64,000 nt of DNA from Oscillospiraceae bacterium. GTDB taxonomy: Bacteria > Bacillota > Clostridia > Oscillospirales > Ruminococcaceae. The DNA lies in assembly GCA_017828975.1 (NCBI GenBank), contig JAGAJN010000005.1:120177-184176 (forward strand). Direction: 5' to 3'. A model generated the notes under the pieces. It was not told where the DNA came from and ran no database searches. It worked only from the letters and a program-made list of their open reading frames with translations. Shown here in pieces: positions 44,423-52,438 of this stretch (positions are counted from its first letter, which is position 1; every line of letters starts with the position of its first letter). Made by a program: the position numbers and the translations under genes.

Positions 44423-45679
44423 TTATTGAAGCCTGCACCTTTTCAGTACCTCCGCCGCCAGATACAGCGAACCGCAGACCATAACAAGCCCGTTCTCCCC
44501 CGCCATTCCCACGGCTTTTTTCAGACTGTTTTCCACCGTTTCGTAGCAAGACACCTTGAACATAGGCTGCAGTCTGCCCGAGAAAACCGACTTAGGGTGA
44601 AAGCCGTCCACGCATACCGCTCCGTCGGCGTAAGGGGCTATCTCCCGAACGGTCTTTTCAAAATCCTTTTCCTCCAGCATACCTATGACAAGCACCTTGG
44701 GATAATTGGGTATCCCCCTGACAATATCCGCAAACGCCCTCATTCCCGCAGGATTGTGCGCACCGTCCACAAGGATAAGCGGCTTTGTCCCGATAATCTG
44801 ACAGCGGGCAGTCACCTCCGCAAGGCGGATACCATCGTAAATGTTCAGGTCGGACAGCGAAAAGCCCTGCTCACGGAGGATATTCAGCGTTTCTATCGCC
44901 GTGACTGCATTAATTATCTGATGTGCGCCCATCATTTTCGTCCGATAGAGTGTACCCTTGTATCTGAATGTGTTCCCCGAAAAATCGCAGCCTTCCACCG
45001 CTACCTTGTCAAGGTCGGGGACAATGAGCCTGTCGCCGCAAAGAGCCGCCTTATGCCGCACCGCCGACTGCGCCTCGGGCGGATTTTCGGGTGCCATTAT
45101 GACCGTGCTTCCCTGCTTGATTATCCCCGCTTTCTGCGCTGCTATCTCATAAATAGTGTTGCCCAGCAGCGCCGTGTGGTCGTATGAGATAGAAGTGATG
45201 ACCGTCGCATAGGGTGCCTTGATAATATTGGTGCAGTCCAGCAAACCTCCCACGCCCGTTTCCAGCACGACAACATCGCAGCCTATCCGCTTGAACCATA
45301 TAAACGCCAGAGCCGTTGTTATCTCAAACTGCGAATAGCCCGCATCCTCACGGTATCTGACTGCGTTCATTATCTCCGGGACTATCTCCGCTATCTCTTC
45401 ATCGGAGATGTTCTCGCCGTTTACCCTGATGCGGTCGTTGTAGCATAGCATAAAGGGCGATGTGAACTCTCCCGTGCGGTAACCCGTCTGCATAAGGGCA
45501 CGGGCTATCATTCGGACGGTGGAGCCTTTTCCGTTTGTTCCCGCAACATGGACAAATCTCAGACTGTCCTGCGGATTTCCCAGCCTGTCCATCAGAAACT
45601 GAAATCTGCTCAGGTCCTCAACACGCTTTCCCGATTTCCCGAAGCTGTTTATAAACTGCATTGCTTCCTTGATTTTCAA
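44423..45679 (-). CDS. folC: Folylpolyglutamate synthase / dihydrofolate synthase
   Basis: Adds glutamate to folates (and possibly to dihydropteroate). The protein has 419 residues from TTG 45679, with the P-loop GTNGKGST, the omega-loop region, the TTALAFIWF and ETGVGG(L)LDCTN motifs, and the Mur-ligase C-terminal domain with DGAHNP. The TTG lies 6 bases after GGGGGAA; a longer frame to 45733 would start inside promoter DNA, and an ATG at residue 7 is possible. No neighbouring folate genes. Confidence 0.92.
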   Translation of the reverse strand: MKIKEAMQFINSFGKSGKRVEDLSRFQFLMDRLGNPQDSLRFVHVAGTNGKGSTVRMIARALMQTGYRTGEFTSPFMLCYNDRIRVNGENISDEEIAEIVPEIMNAVRYREDAGYSQFEITTALAFIWFKRIGCDVVVLETGVGGLLDCTNIIKAPYATVITSISYDHTALLGNTIYEIAAQKAGIIKQGSTVIMAPENPPEAQSAVRHKAALCGDRLIVPDLDKVAVEGCDFSGNTFRYKGTLYRTKMMGAHQIINAVTAIETLNILREQGFSLSDLNIYDGIRLAEVTARCQIIGTKPLILVDGAHNPAGMRAFADIVRGIPNYPKVLVIGMLEEKDFEKTVREIAPYADGAVCVDGFHPKSVFSGRLQPMFKVSCYETVENSLKKAVGMAGENGLVMVCGSLYLAAEVLKRCRLQ

Positions 45680-45739
45680 AGCTATTCCCCCATTCGATAA
45701 TATTATTTTAGCATATTCAAAAAAAATTTTCAATACCCC

Positions 45740-45768
45740 TTGACAAATGTATATACAAAGGTTATAAT
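45740..45768 (+). promoter_or_regulatory. Consensus promoter of the GntR-ABC operon
   Basis: TTGACA, 17-bp spacer, TATAAT: a perfect match to consensus. Confidence 0.88.
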
Positions 45769-45787
45769 GTATATATCCGATATGTAC
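45747..45787. promoter_or_regulatory. Candidate GntR (YtrA-type) operator
   Basis: AATGTATATA occurs at 45747 and again at 45767, 20 bp apart, across the promoter. The first lies in a perfect palindrome TGTATATACA (45749-45758); a second imperfect one runs TGTATATATC-CGATATGTACA. This fits autorepression. Confidence 0.6.
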
Positions 45788-45804
45788 ATTTAGGAGGTAA
45801 AGCT

Positions 45805-46176
45805 TTGCAGATACTTATTAATAATTCCGACGGCGTACCTATTTATGAACAGATACTCCGTCAGATAAAGGAAATGATCCTCTCGGGCGAATTGAAGGAG
45901 GGCGACCCGCTCCCCTCAATGCGGCTTCTCGCCCAGCAGCTGAGGATAAGCGTTATCACCACCAAGCGGGCATATGAGGAGCTTGAACGGGAAGGCTTTA
46001 TCGAATCCTTTACGGGAAAAGGCAGCTTCGTGCGGTCAAAAAGCTCCGAGCTTATCAGGGAGGCAAATCTCAAAATTATTGACGAATCGCTTGCCAAGGC
46101 GTGTGAATCGGCAAAAAAGTGCGGCATATCCGCCGATGAACTGAAAGATATTATCGACATTATCTACAACGATTAA
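45805..46176 (+). CDS. GntR-family regulator, YtrA subfamily
   Basis: A 123-residue regulator: N-terminal winged helix (PIYEQILRQIKEMILSGELKEGDPLPSMRLLAQQL) and a short C-terminal helical tail of ~45 residues, the YtrA subfamily that lacks a ligand domain. It starts at TTG 8 bases after AGGAGG. It heads an operon with an ABC ATPase and two membrane subunits and is likely their repressor, released by cell-envelope antibiotic stress as in ytr systems (inference). Confidence 0.92.
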   Translation: MQILINNSDGVPIYEQILRQIKEMILSGELKEGDPLPSMRLLAQQLRISVITTKRAYEELEREGFIESFTGKGSFVRSKSSELIREANLKIIDESLAKACESAKKCGISADELKDIIDIIYND

Positions 46177-46193
46177 CGAAAGGAACGGTCATT

Positions 46194-47069
46194 ATGGCAT
46201 CTACATTCGCAGCGGAAATAAAAAATGTTTGCAAGCAGAGGAAGGATTTCAAAATAGACAACGTTTCCTTCACCCTTCCCTCGGGCACGGTAACAGGCTT
46301 TGTGGGCGAGAACGGTGCGGGAAAAACTACCGTCATTGATCTGATACTGGACGTTATCAAGCGGGACAGCGGCGAGATACTCATTTTCGGAACGGATAAT
46401 ATCGCCCACCGCACCGAGATACACGAGGACATTGGTGTGGTTTTCGACGTTATAGGATTTCCCGAAATACTGAAGATCCCCCAGCTTGACAAAATTATGT
46501 CGGGCATATACAAAAACTGGAGCAGCGAGGAATTCAGAAGCCGCTGCAAGGAATTTGACCTTCCCGAAGGCAAAAAGTTCTCCGAATATTCCCGAGGAAT
46601 GACAATGAAGCTGTCCATTGCCGCAGCAATTTCCCACAAGGCAAAGCTGCTTATCCTTGACGAGCCGACAGGGGGACTTGACCCTGCCGCAAGAAGCGAA
46701 ATTCTGGATATTATCCGAAGCTTTGTCTGCGATGACGAACACACCGTCCTGTTCTCCTCCCATATCACCAGCGACCTTGAACATATTGCCGACAGAGTGG
46801 TATTTATCAAAAACGGCAAAATTATCCTTGAAGAGGACATCATCACCCTTTCGGAAACAAGAGCGATCGCCAAGTTCGGTGAGGATATGCTTTCTGTAAT
46901 ATCTCCCGATGATATTACGGGACTTAGGAAAAATGCCTTTGGCTGTGAAGCCCTTGTTTCCGACAGAAAGGCCTTCTCGAAAAAATATCCCGATGTAATG
47001 CTCTGCAATGCGTCCATTGAAGATATAATAGTATTCAGCGGAAAGAAAAAAGGAGCTGATATGGTATGA
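46194..47069 (+). CDS. ABC transporter ATP-binding protein
   Basis: A 291-residue ATPase with Walker A GENGAGKTT, Walker B LLILDEPTGGLDP and H-loop LFSSHITSD; the signature is the relaxed YSRGMTMK typical of YtrB-like ATPases. It starts 17 bp after the GntR stop with AAAGGAA. A C-terminal extension follows residue ~215. It pairs with the next two membrane proteins; ATGA overlap at its end. Confidence 0.9.
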   Translation: MASTFAAEIKNVCKQRKDFKIDNVSFTLPSGTVTGFVGENGAGKTTVIDLILDVIKRDSGEILIFGTDNIAHRTEIHEDIGVVFDVIGFPEILKIPQLDKIMSGIYKNWSSEEFRSRCKEFDLPEGKKFSEYSRGMTMKLSIAAAISHKAKLLILDEPTGGLDPAARSEILDIIRSFVCDDEHTVLFSSHITSDLEHIADRVVFIKNGKIILEEDIITLSETRAIAKFGEDMLSVISPDDITGLRKNAFGCEALVSDRKAFSKKYPDVMLCNASIEDIIVFSGKKKGADMV

Positions 47070-47791
47070 TGTCAAAGCTTATTTACAGGCACTTTGCGGC
47101 GGGCAAAAGAGCCATTTTCCTTTCCGTCTGCATATCACTTGCAATATTCGCCATAGCCCTGCTTCTGCATCTCAGCACAATTTTCGGAAATCTAAAGGAC
47201 ACGGGGATAACCGAGCATCCGGTTTACCCGTACCTTTTCTCGGTAACGCTAATGCTTTCGGCAATGACACCTATGTTGTCAGACTTTGTGTCCGCTTCCA
47301 TTAAATCGGACTATGCAAGCGGATTTGCAAGATATATCTCCGCATCACCCGTTACACCCTCCGAGGACGTTTTCTCCTGCTATGCGGCGGCGGTGTTCCA
47401 TACTCTGGCAATGCTTCTGCTCACTGCGGCATATCTGGCTGTTTTTATCGCTCTGGGTGTCATTAAATCTGAGCCTTCTGTTTTTCTGCCGCTAATTGTT
47501 ATGGGTGTTGCGGATATGTCGGTCATTGCGGTGATGATACCATGTATGCTGGCAAAGGACGAGGTCAAGGCTTACTTTCTCCAGTTTATTCTGGTAACAG
47601 TTCCGATCGTACTTCTTTCGGGCAGTCCCGGGGACGAGGTGGAAGCGTTTGTAACAAAGCTGTCAGCAATGTTCAATATTTTCCCGGCGGCGGGTGCTGC
47701 CATATCTGCGGTAGTTCCCGCTTTGTTTCTGGCAATATCATTTGCCGTATCTGTAAAAATAAAGAAAGGCAGGCTGTACAGCGATGGTTAA
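47066..47791 (+). CDS. ABC-2 type membrane subunit
   Basis: A 241-residue membrane protein with six hydrophobic helices and a short cytosolic loop after the second (DFVSASIKSDYASGFARYISASP, a common ABC-2 coupling segment). It overlaps the ATPase gene by four bases and the next gene by eight. Probably half of a heteromeric channel. Confidence 0.82.
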   Translation: MMSKLIYRHFAAGKRAIFLSVCISLAIFAIALLLHLSTIFGNLKDTGITEHPVYPYLFSVTLMLSAMTPMLSDFVSASIKSDYASGFARYISASPVTPSEDVFSCYAAAVFHTLAMLLLTAAYLAVFIALGVIKSEPSVFLPLIVMGVADMSVIAVMIPCMLAKDEVKAYFLQFILVTVPIVLLSGSPGDEVEAFVTKLSAMFNIFPAAGAAISAVVPALFLAISFAVSVKIKKGRLYSDG

Positions 47792-48446
47792 GGAACTTAT
47801 TAAAAAAGACGTTATTCTGCTGGACGCACATCTTAGCAAGGTCCAAAAGCTGCTCCTTCTCTTAATGATGATAGTTTTTCCTGTTATTGCATTTACTGAA
47901 AGCGAGATGTCTGCATCTGCCGCAGTAATGCCAATATTAGCAACAATTATCATAATGATGCCGAGCGAGATCGAAAAGAAAAGCAAATTTCCCCGCTATC
48001 TGCTGTCAGCAACCGTTACCGTAAAGGATTTAGCCGCAGCAAACTTCATTTTTTATTTTGCCGTTATTACGATAACCTCTCTTTTTGCCGCTGTCATAAC
48101 CGCCGCAGCAATGCTTATTCACGGAAACACACCAACCATCGGTGAATTTGAGCCGCTTTTCTGGATAGCGGGATTTCTGTTTACCTTCAACGCCATATAT
48201 ATTCCCGTTTCGCTGAAATTCGGCGATAATACAGCGGTCATTGCAGCAGCAGTATTTTTTGTATCCCTGGTAGTATTTGCGCTTATTTACGCACTTTTCG
48301 GAGATATTGAGCTTGCGGAACAAATCTTTGACGCCATACAAAAATCAACTAACAGATCCTACTACGCCCTAGCCTTTGACGCATTTTCCGTAATAGCAAT
48401 GCTTATCGGATATTTTGCGGGCAGCAGGATAAAATACCTTTATTGA
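47784..48446 (+). CDS. ABC-2 type membrane subunit, second
   Basis: A 220-residue membrane protein with six hydrophobic segments and the family-like start MVKELIKKDVILL. Similar in size and topology to the preceding subunit but distinct in sequence; the two likely form the membrane part. It is the last gene of the GntR operon, followed by a terminator. Confidence 0.8.
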   Translation: MVKELIKKDVILLDAHLSKVQKLLLLLMMIVFPVIAFTESEMSASAAVMPILATIIIMMPSEIEKKSKFPRYLLSATVTVKDLAAANFIFYFAVITITSLFAAVITAAAMLIHGNTPTIGEFEPLFWIAGFLFTFNAIYIPVSLKFGDNTAVIAAAVFFVSLVVFALIYALFGDIELAEQIFDAIQKSTNRSYYALAFDAFSVIAMLIGYFAGSRIKYLY

Positions 48447-48450
48447 AAAA

Positions 48451-48487
48451 CGTCCCACGGTCTGGTAAGACTGTGGGACGCTTTTTT
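48451..48487 (+). terminator. Terminator of the GntR-ABC operon
   Basis: CGTCCCACgg / gtGGGACG stem (CGTCCCAC pairs with GTGGGACG) with a partly paired loop, then six T. Confidence 0.88.
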
Positions 48488-48493
48488 CGGAAA

Positions 48494-49129
48494 TCAATCA
48501 TATATCTGTGCTTCTGAGATTTCAAAACCGTCAACGACCTCAAATCTCTGCGGTATTTTTTCCGCCAGCTGCTTTCGTATCATATCTGCGGTCATTGCCA
48601 GAATGTCCATAGTGATATTTTCGGGAATGGAAAGGCAAAGACATTCCAGCGTACAAGAAGCAACTGCTCCAAGTTCGTAAATGTTGTCGTTATCATCATG
48701 CAGACTAATGCTTACGCACTGACCGTCATAGAAATATTCGGGTGTCATTGAGCAAAGGGGCTTTTCGGCGTTTTCCATTTCCTTCATAAAATCCGATACG
48801 CAAAGCTCAACGCACTCAATGTTCCTCTTAACAGGCTCGAAAGAATTTGGTTCAAAGCGGTACAGCAAAGGCAGCTTGGCACCCGCCGCCTGTGAGTTTA
48901 TGTACACCGCCGAAAGATTTCCGTCGGTGTAGACCGCTTCTGTGTCCTTTAAAATGTCCCTGACCATAGGCTGATAAATGCAATGCTGCCTGTATCTTCC
49001 GCAAACATATGTAAAAATATCTGCCTTATCATCGTAATCAATAACAACACAGCCTGCCGAATCTGCGGGAAGCTGTTCCAGGGTATATACCCCCGTTTTA
49101 AACTCTGTGGGTATTCTTATTTGACTCAT
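48494..49129 (-). CDS. Protein of unknown function, 211 residues
   Basis: No family recognised. It is soluble, mildly acidic and has many Cys (about 11), but no paired metal-binding motif. The ribosome binding site is weak (AGACGGA, 9 bases before ATG). It lies at the left edge of the AT-rich accessory block and shares its strand with endonuclease V, 50 bp away. It could be an immunity-type protein or an orphan; no basis to choose. Confidence 0.6.
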   Translation of the reverse strand: MSQIRIPTEFKTGVYTLEQLPADSAGCVVIDYDDKADIFTYVCGRYRQHCIYQPMVRDILKDTEAVYTDGNLSAVYINSQAAGAKLPLLYRFEPNSFEPVKRNIECVELCVSDFMKEMENAEKPLCSMTPEYFYDGQCVSISLHDDNDNIYELGAVASCTLECLCLSIPENITMDILAMTADMIRKQLAEKIPQRFEVVDGFEISEAQIYD

Positions 49130-49179
49130 AATTATCCGTCTTTCTGTTTTTTAAATTGCAAAATATCGTTAAGATATAG

Positions 49180-49890
49180 CTAGGTTTGAAATGCATCGCT
49201 ATGATTACCTGACAGAGCAGCACGCATTTTATGCGTTTCCAAATCTGCAAGCCGTGTCGGTATCGGTATACGGCTTTCCTCATTGACCATATCTAAAGTA
49301 ATTTTTACAGCAGTATCAAGGGAAATATTATTACCGACCGATACAAAAACAGGCTTTATGCCATTATGTGTTCTTAGTGCTCTTCCGTAAACCTCACCGT
49401 TCCATTCAATGTCAGTATAGCTGCCGGCAGAAGTATTCGGCTCGATATAATCAAGCCCTTTTTCAACTCTGAAATACGTTTTTGCGACACCAATAGTAGG
49501 TGCATTAAGATAAAAAGAAGCATGCGTTGCGATTCCCATATGCCGTGGGTGAAGATAACCATTTCCATCGAACATATACAGATCAGGTTTGTTTTCAAGC
49601 AGTTCGGCTGTTTTAATAACCAGCGGCAATTCACGGAACGCAAGAAATCCGGGCATATATGGAACCTCGATTTTATCACTGTATGATTTTGTTTCAATCA
49701 ATTTATGAGTTGTTTTATCAATAATTACAATGCAGCAAACGGCATATTCTTGATCGTTATTGTCGTTCCAATACGCAAGGTCAACACCTGCAACAGTTTT
49801 TACAGCATTGAAATCAAATTTGTCCTCACAAACAATTTTTTTCATTAGTGAATTTTGAATTTGAATAAATTCATTTTCATTGTACTGCAT
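49180..49890 (-). CDS. nfi: Endonuclease V (deoxyinosine 3-prime endonuclease)
   Basis: Repairs deaminated adenine by nicking near hypoxanthine. The 236-residue protein shows the family motifs: VAGVDLAY with a metal Asp, the VPYMPGFLAFRE wedge, DGNGYLHPRHMGIATH (the usual DGHG has become DGNG), and IGVAK. I start at ATG 49890 after AAAGGAC; the frame also allows a GTG at 49920 overlapping the upstream gene. More AT-rich than the core genes. Confidence 0.88.
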   Translation of the reverse strand: MQYNENEFIQIQNSLMKKIVCEDKFDFNAVKTVAGVDLAYWNDNNDQEYAVCCIVIIDKTTHKLIETKSYSDKIEVPYMPGFLAFRELPLVIKTAELLENKPDLYMFDGNGYLHPRHMGIATHASFYLNAPTIGVAKTYFRVEKGLDYIEPNTSAGSYTDIEWNGEVYGRALRTHNGIKPVFVSVGNNISLDTAVKITLDMVNEESRIPIPTRLADLETHKMRAALSGNHSDAFQT

Positions 49891-49909
49891 AATTTCTTTG
49901 TCCTTTTGA

Positions 49910-50354
49910 TTAACGTTCACCTTGTGAAATTATTTTTCCATTCTCATCGTATTCAATATACTTTTTATGACTTCCATGGTCGGATAATTCCATTATCTCG
50001 CTGATAGTTCCATTTCTGAACCATTTTATAATTAATGCTGTTGAGTCGGGTTTACTATAATTAGTATATTCAGAAATAGTACCGTCATCATAGAAATGAA
50101 CATCTTCCCCCTCTTGATAGCCGTCCTTGTAAAAGCTGTATCCGGATACGATTCCATTAGGATATAACCCATAAAGCAATCCTGAAAAAGGCGCTTTTTC
50201 ATTATTATTGTAATAAAAAAGCCTTTCATAATGATCGAATCCATCTTCCCAATAAGATTCAAACGAAAATCTTTCACCGTCAAATAATATACCCCTGTTT
50301 TTTAACCTCGCTTGGTGTTAGAATTTTATCATAACTGAAATCAAATTTAAACAT
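49910..50354 (-). pseudogene. Frameshifted MORN-like repeat protein
   Basis: A full-length gene would start at ATG 50354 (GGAGG 9 bases upstream, MFKFDFSYDK) and end at 49910. The first part stops after 25 codons at a TGA. Deleting one base in the six-T run at 50298-50303 (an A-run on the coding strand) joins it to the downstream frame, giving ~147 residues. The product has MORN-like repeats (YPNGIVSGYSFYKDG, YDDGTISEYTN, FRNGTISEIMEL, YDENGKIISQG). Such antitoxin- or immunity-like repeat proteins often sit among SUKH and Imm genes. Slippage, real decay and sequencing error are all possible. Confidence 0.72.
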
Positions 50355-50383
50355 ATCATTTCCTCCAAATTCAGCCCTGTTCC

Positions 50384-50977
50384 TTAATCTTTTAGATTTT
50401 CAAAATCAAATATTTCCTCAAAAACCAAACCCGTTATACCATTTGATTCTATGAAATCTTTAAATTCATCGGTCACATACATTCTCATGCTATGAACATT
50501 TCCCTCATGCTTTAGCTTGAATATAGGATAATATTCAACATCTGTTCTGAAAACATATTTGTAAATTGAACTCGGTATTCTTGAATCGGGTATGAAGCTG
50601 CATTCCGATTTATTTAAATCCAATCCTTCCACACTTCTGAACGGATTAAGGAAGTAATACTTTTCGGAAGGTGCATCATCATTTACCGCATCAAGAAACT
50701 GAATGCAATCAGAAAATCTATTCTCTAATGCAGCCTTGCTTTTCTCATCTGCAATTGCAAACAGTAAATCATAGTGCATAATATTGCGGGGTTTGCCCAC
50801 CCTATTTTTCAATCTCTTGGTGCAAAAATGCGATATGTCCCAATTATCAAAAAGCATATCAGAATTAATATCCGACATATATTTATTCAAAAATTCCGAA
50901 CTGCTTATTTTATTCTTCTCATTAGAAAAAATACATGAAATCGCTCTTTCATCATAAAGTAATCTGTATATTTTCAA
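50384..50977 (-). CDS. Imm11-like (DUF1629) putative immunity protein
   Basis: A 197-residue cytosolic protein. The second half has the pattern of Imm11/DUF1629 proteins: YYFLNPFRSVEGLDLNKSE, IFKLKHEGNVHSMRMYVTDEF and SNGITGLVFEEIFDF. The start is a TTG with GGAG 8 bases upstream. It lies in a row with SUKH-3-like and MORN-like genes, as in polymorphic-toxin immunity clusters, but no toxin is visible in the window. The function is inferred from that resemblance. Confidence 0.65.
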   Translation of the reverse strand: MKIYRLLYDERAISCIFSNEKNKISSSEFLNKYMSDINSDMLFDNWDISHFCTKRLKNRVGKPRNIMHYDLLFAIADEKSKAALENRFSDCIQFLDAVNDDAPSEKYYFLNPFRSVEGLDLNKSECSFIPDSRIPSSIYKYVFRTDVEYYPIFKLKHEGNVHSMRMYVTDEFKDFIESNGITGLVFEEIFDFENLKD

Positions 50978-50998
50978 AATAGCTGCTCCTTTGATATG

Positions 50999-51502
50999 TT
51001 AAATAAATTGCTCAACAGTCTGCGTAAACATCGTTCTTCCTTTTCCCTCTTTTAATTCTTCCCATGTTGCAAATCCACGCACAGTGCCGTAATACTCATT
51101 CCAAAGCTGATCTGAATTTTCAGCTGCCAAGCCGCCAACTCGTTCATTTTGATAAAATTTTCCGTCTTCCGATATGTACATACAAGTTTCCATATGATAC
51201 AGCATTGCCACGGGTACAATATCACGACCGACTAATTCACGAACTTCCTCAGGCATAGGAAAAGTAAACTGAATAGCCTCAGTAGAAGATTGATGTGTTA
51301 ATACTCGTTTTTTTCCATAAACATCAATATAAAAGCTATCCTCAATATACAGATCTCCAAATTCCTCAACAAATCTTCTTGCTGCCGGGAAAAAATTATA
51401 TCCGTATTTTTCATAAACATTTTCATATTGAGAGATGTTAATTTTTCTTCCGGGATACCACCCCGCTTTTATCAGTTGCTGCTTTGCTATTCCTTCGATC
51501 AT
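50999..51502 (-). CDS. SUKH-3-like putative immunity protein
   Basis: A 167-residue protein. L-I-KAGWYPGRKIN at the N terminus, the FEEFGDL-like VEEFGDLYIED, and the closing ATWEELKEG resemble SUKH-3 family immunity proteins, which neutralise nuclease or other toxins. The ATG has no strong ribosome binding site beyond GGAG-like GGAGATGA. First gene in a leftward run with the Imm11-like and MORN-like genes. Confidence 0.7.
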   Translation of the reverse strand: MIEGIAKQQLIKAGWYPGRKINISQYENVYEKYGYNFFPAARRFVEEFGDLYIEDSFYIDVYGKKRVLTHQSSTEAIQFTFPMPEEVRELVGRDIVPVAMLYHMETCMYISEDGKFYQNERVGGLAAENSDQLWNEYYGTVRGFATWEELKEGKGRTMFTQTVEQFI

Positions 51503-51670
51503 TGATTTTCATCTCCATTATTGTCAGGATTTCAATGCTTTTCTGAATAATTCAAATAATCGGGACTATTGAACAGAAGTCATATCCAGACACTTTACGC
51601 TAATACTCTATCATAAAACATTCAAAAAGTCAAGGAAAGATTTCCCATTTAACAAGAAATAATATAAAAA

Positions 51671-51702
51671 CACCCCCGACATAAACCGCTCTGCCGAGAG
51701 TG
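51671..51702 (-). terminator. Probable terminator of the unknown gene at 51745
   Basis: Minus strand: CACTCTCG pairs with CGGGGGTG using G-U pairs, 16-base loop, then TTTTTATATT. Confidence 0.5.
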
Positions 51703-51744
51703 CAAAAAATTCATCAAATCATAATGACTAAGAACGACCATAAT

Positions 51745-52248
51745 CTATAATACGCTTACGTCAATTTCCGTGCGATTTTCAACAATTTCAAGATCGGGAT
51801 CATTAATAGAAACATATTTATACAACATTACATTTCCATATTCAAATGACATTCCATCTGCAAAACCATTTTGTTTATAATAATTATATTTTTCAACCTC
51901 GTTTAATGTGCTTATGGGCAGAGTATATATTCGCACCATTTCATCTCTGTTATACTTAACGCTCAGATCATTGCCGATGTATGTATCTATGCAGTAAGTG
52001 CTTCCCTTGTACTTTGCTGTCGTTTCTATTTTATACGCTTTTGTTATTTCACTTTTGGGAACTTCTTTTTCGCAACTAAATCCAAACTTTTTCATAAAGT
52101 TCTCCGATTCATAGCATATAAATCCGTTTTTTAAGTCACTCTTTTCCCAAGAAATAATTCTAACAAAGCTGCCTTGCATTAATTTTGTGCTTTTTTTGTA
52201 CTCTTTTCCCATGTAAATAACATACTCGCCTTTTTTAAAGTTCTTCAT
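51745..52248 (-). CDS. Protein of unknown function, 167 residues
   Basis: No family recognised. I start at the ATG after GGAGG (52248), giving MKNFKKGEYVIYMGKEYK. The first ~65 residues look like a small beta-barrel or SH3-like fold (VIYMGKEYK, SFVRIISW). Segments YCIDTYIGNDLSVKYN and YYKQNGFADGMSF follow. AT-rich like the immunity block beside it. It may be another immunity protein; nothing decisive is visible. Confidence 0.6.
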   Translation of the reverse strand: MKNFKKGEYVIYMGKEYKKSTKLMQGSFVRIISWEKSDLKNGFICYESENFMKKFGFSCEKEVPKSEITKAYKIETTAKYKGSTYCIDTYIGNDLSVKYNRDEMVRIYTLPISTLNEVEKYNYYKQNGFADGMSFEYGNVMLYKYVSINDPDLEIVENRTEIDVSVL

Positions 52249-52335
52249 TAAAAGCCCTCCAATCGTACTTTTTTTGGAAATACGCTGATTTATTCCACAT
52301 TTCTGCTTTTCTGTTGCCTGAGTGACGTATCTATG

Positions 52336-52370
52336 TGGGTGTTCCCCCGCCTTCGACAGGGGAACACCCA
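52336..52370. repeat. Strong hairpin, GGGTGTTCCCC type
   Basis: Perfect 12-bp stem (TGGGTGTTCCCC / GGGGAACACCCA) with an 11-base loop and no T-tail. A related stem occurs at 10709 and 62067. Confidence 0.7.
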
Positions 52371-52395
52371 TTAATCAGTACTCACCCTGCACACA

Positions 52396-52427
52396 GCCCC
52401 CAAGCAGTACGGAAACTGTTTGGGGGC
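52396..52427. other. Hairpin just downstream of the GH3 gene
   Basis: GCCCCCAA-g-CAGT pairs with ACTG-t-TTGGGGGC. There is no strong T-run on either strand, so it may be an mRNA 3-prime end stabiliser rather than an efficient terminator. Confidence 0.5.
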
Positions 52428-52438
52428 GTTTCAAAAAA

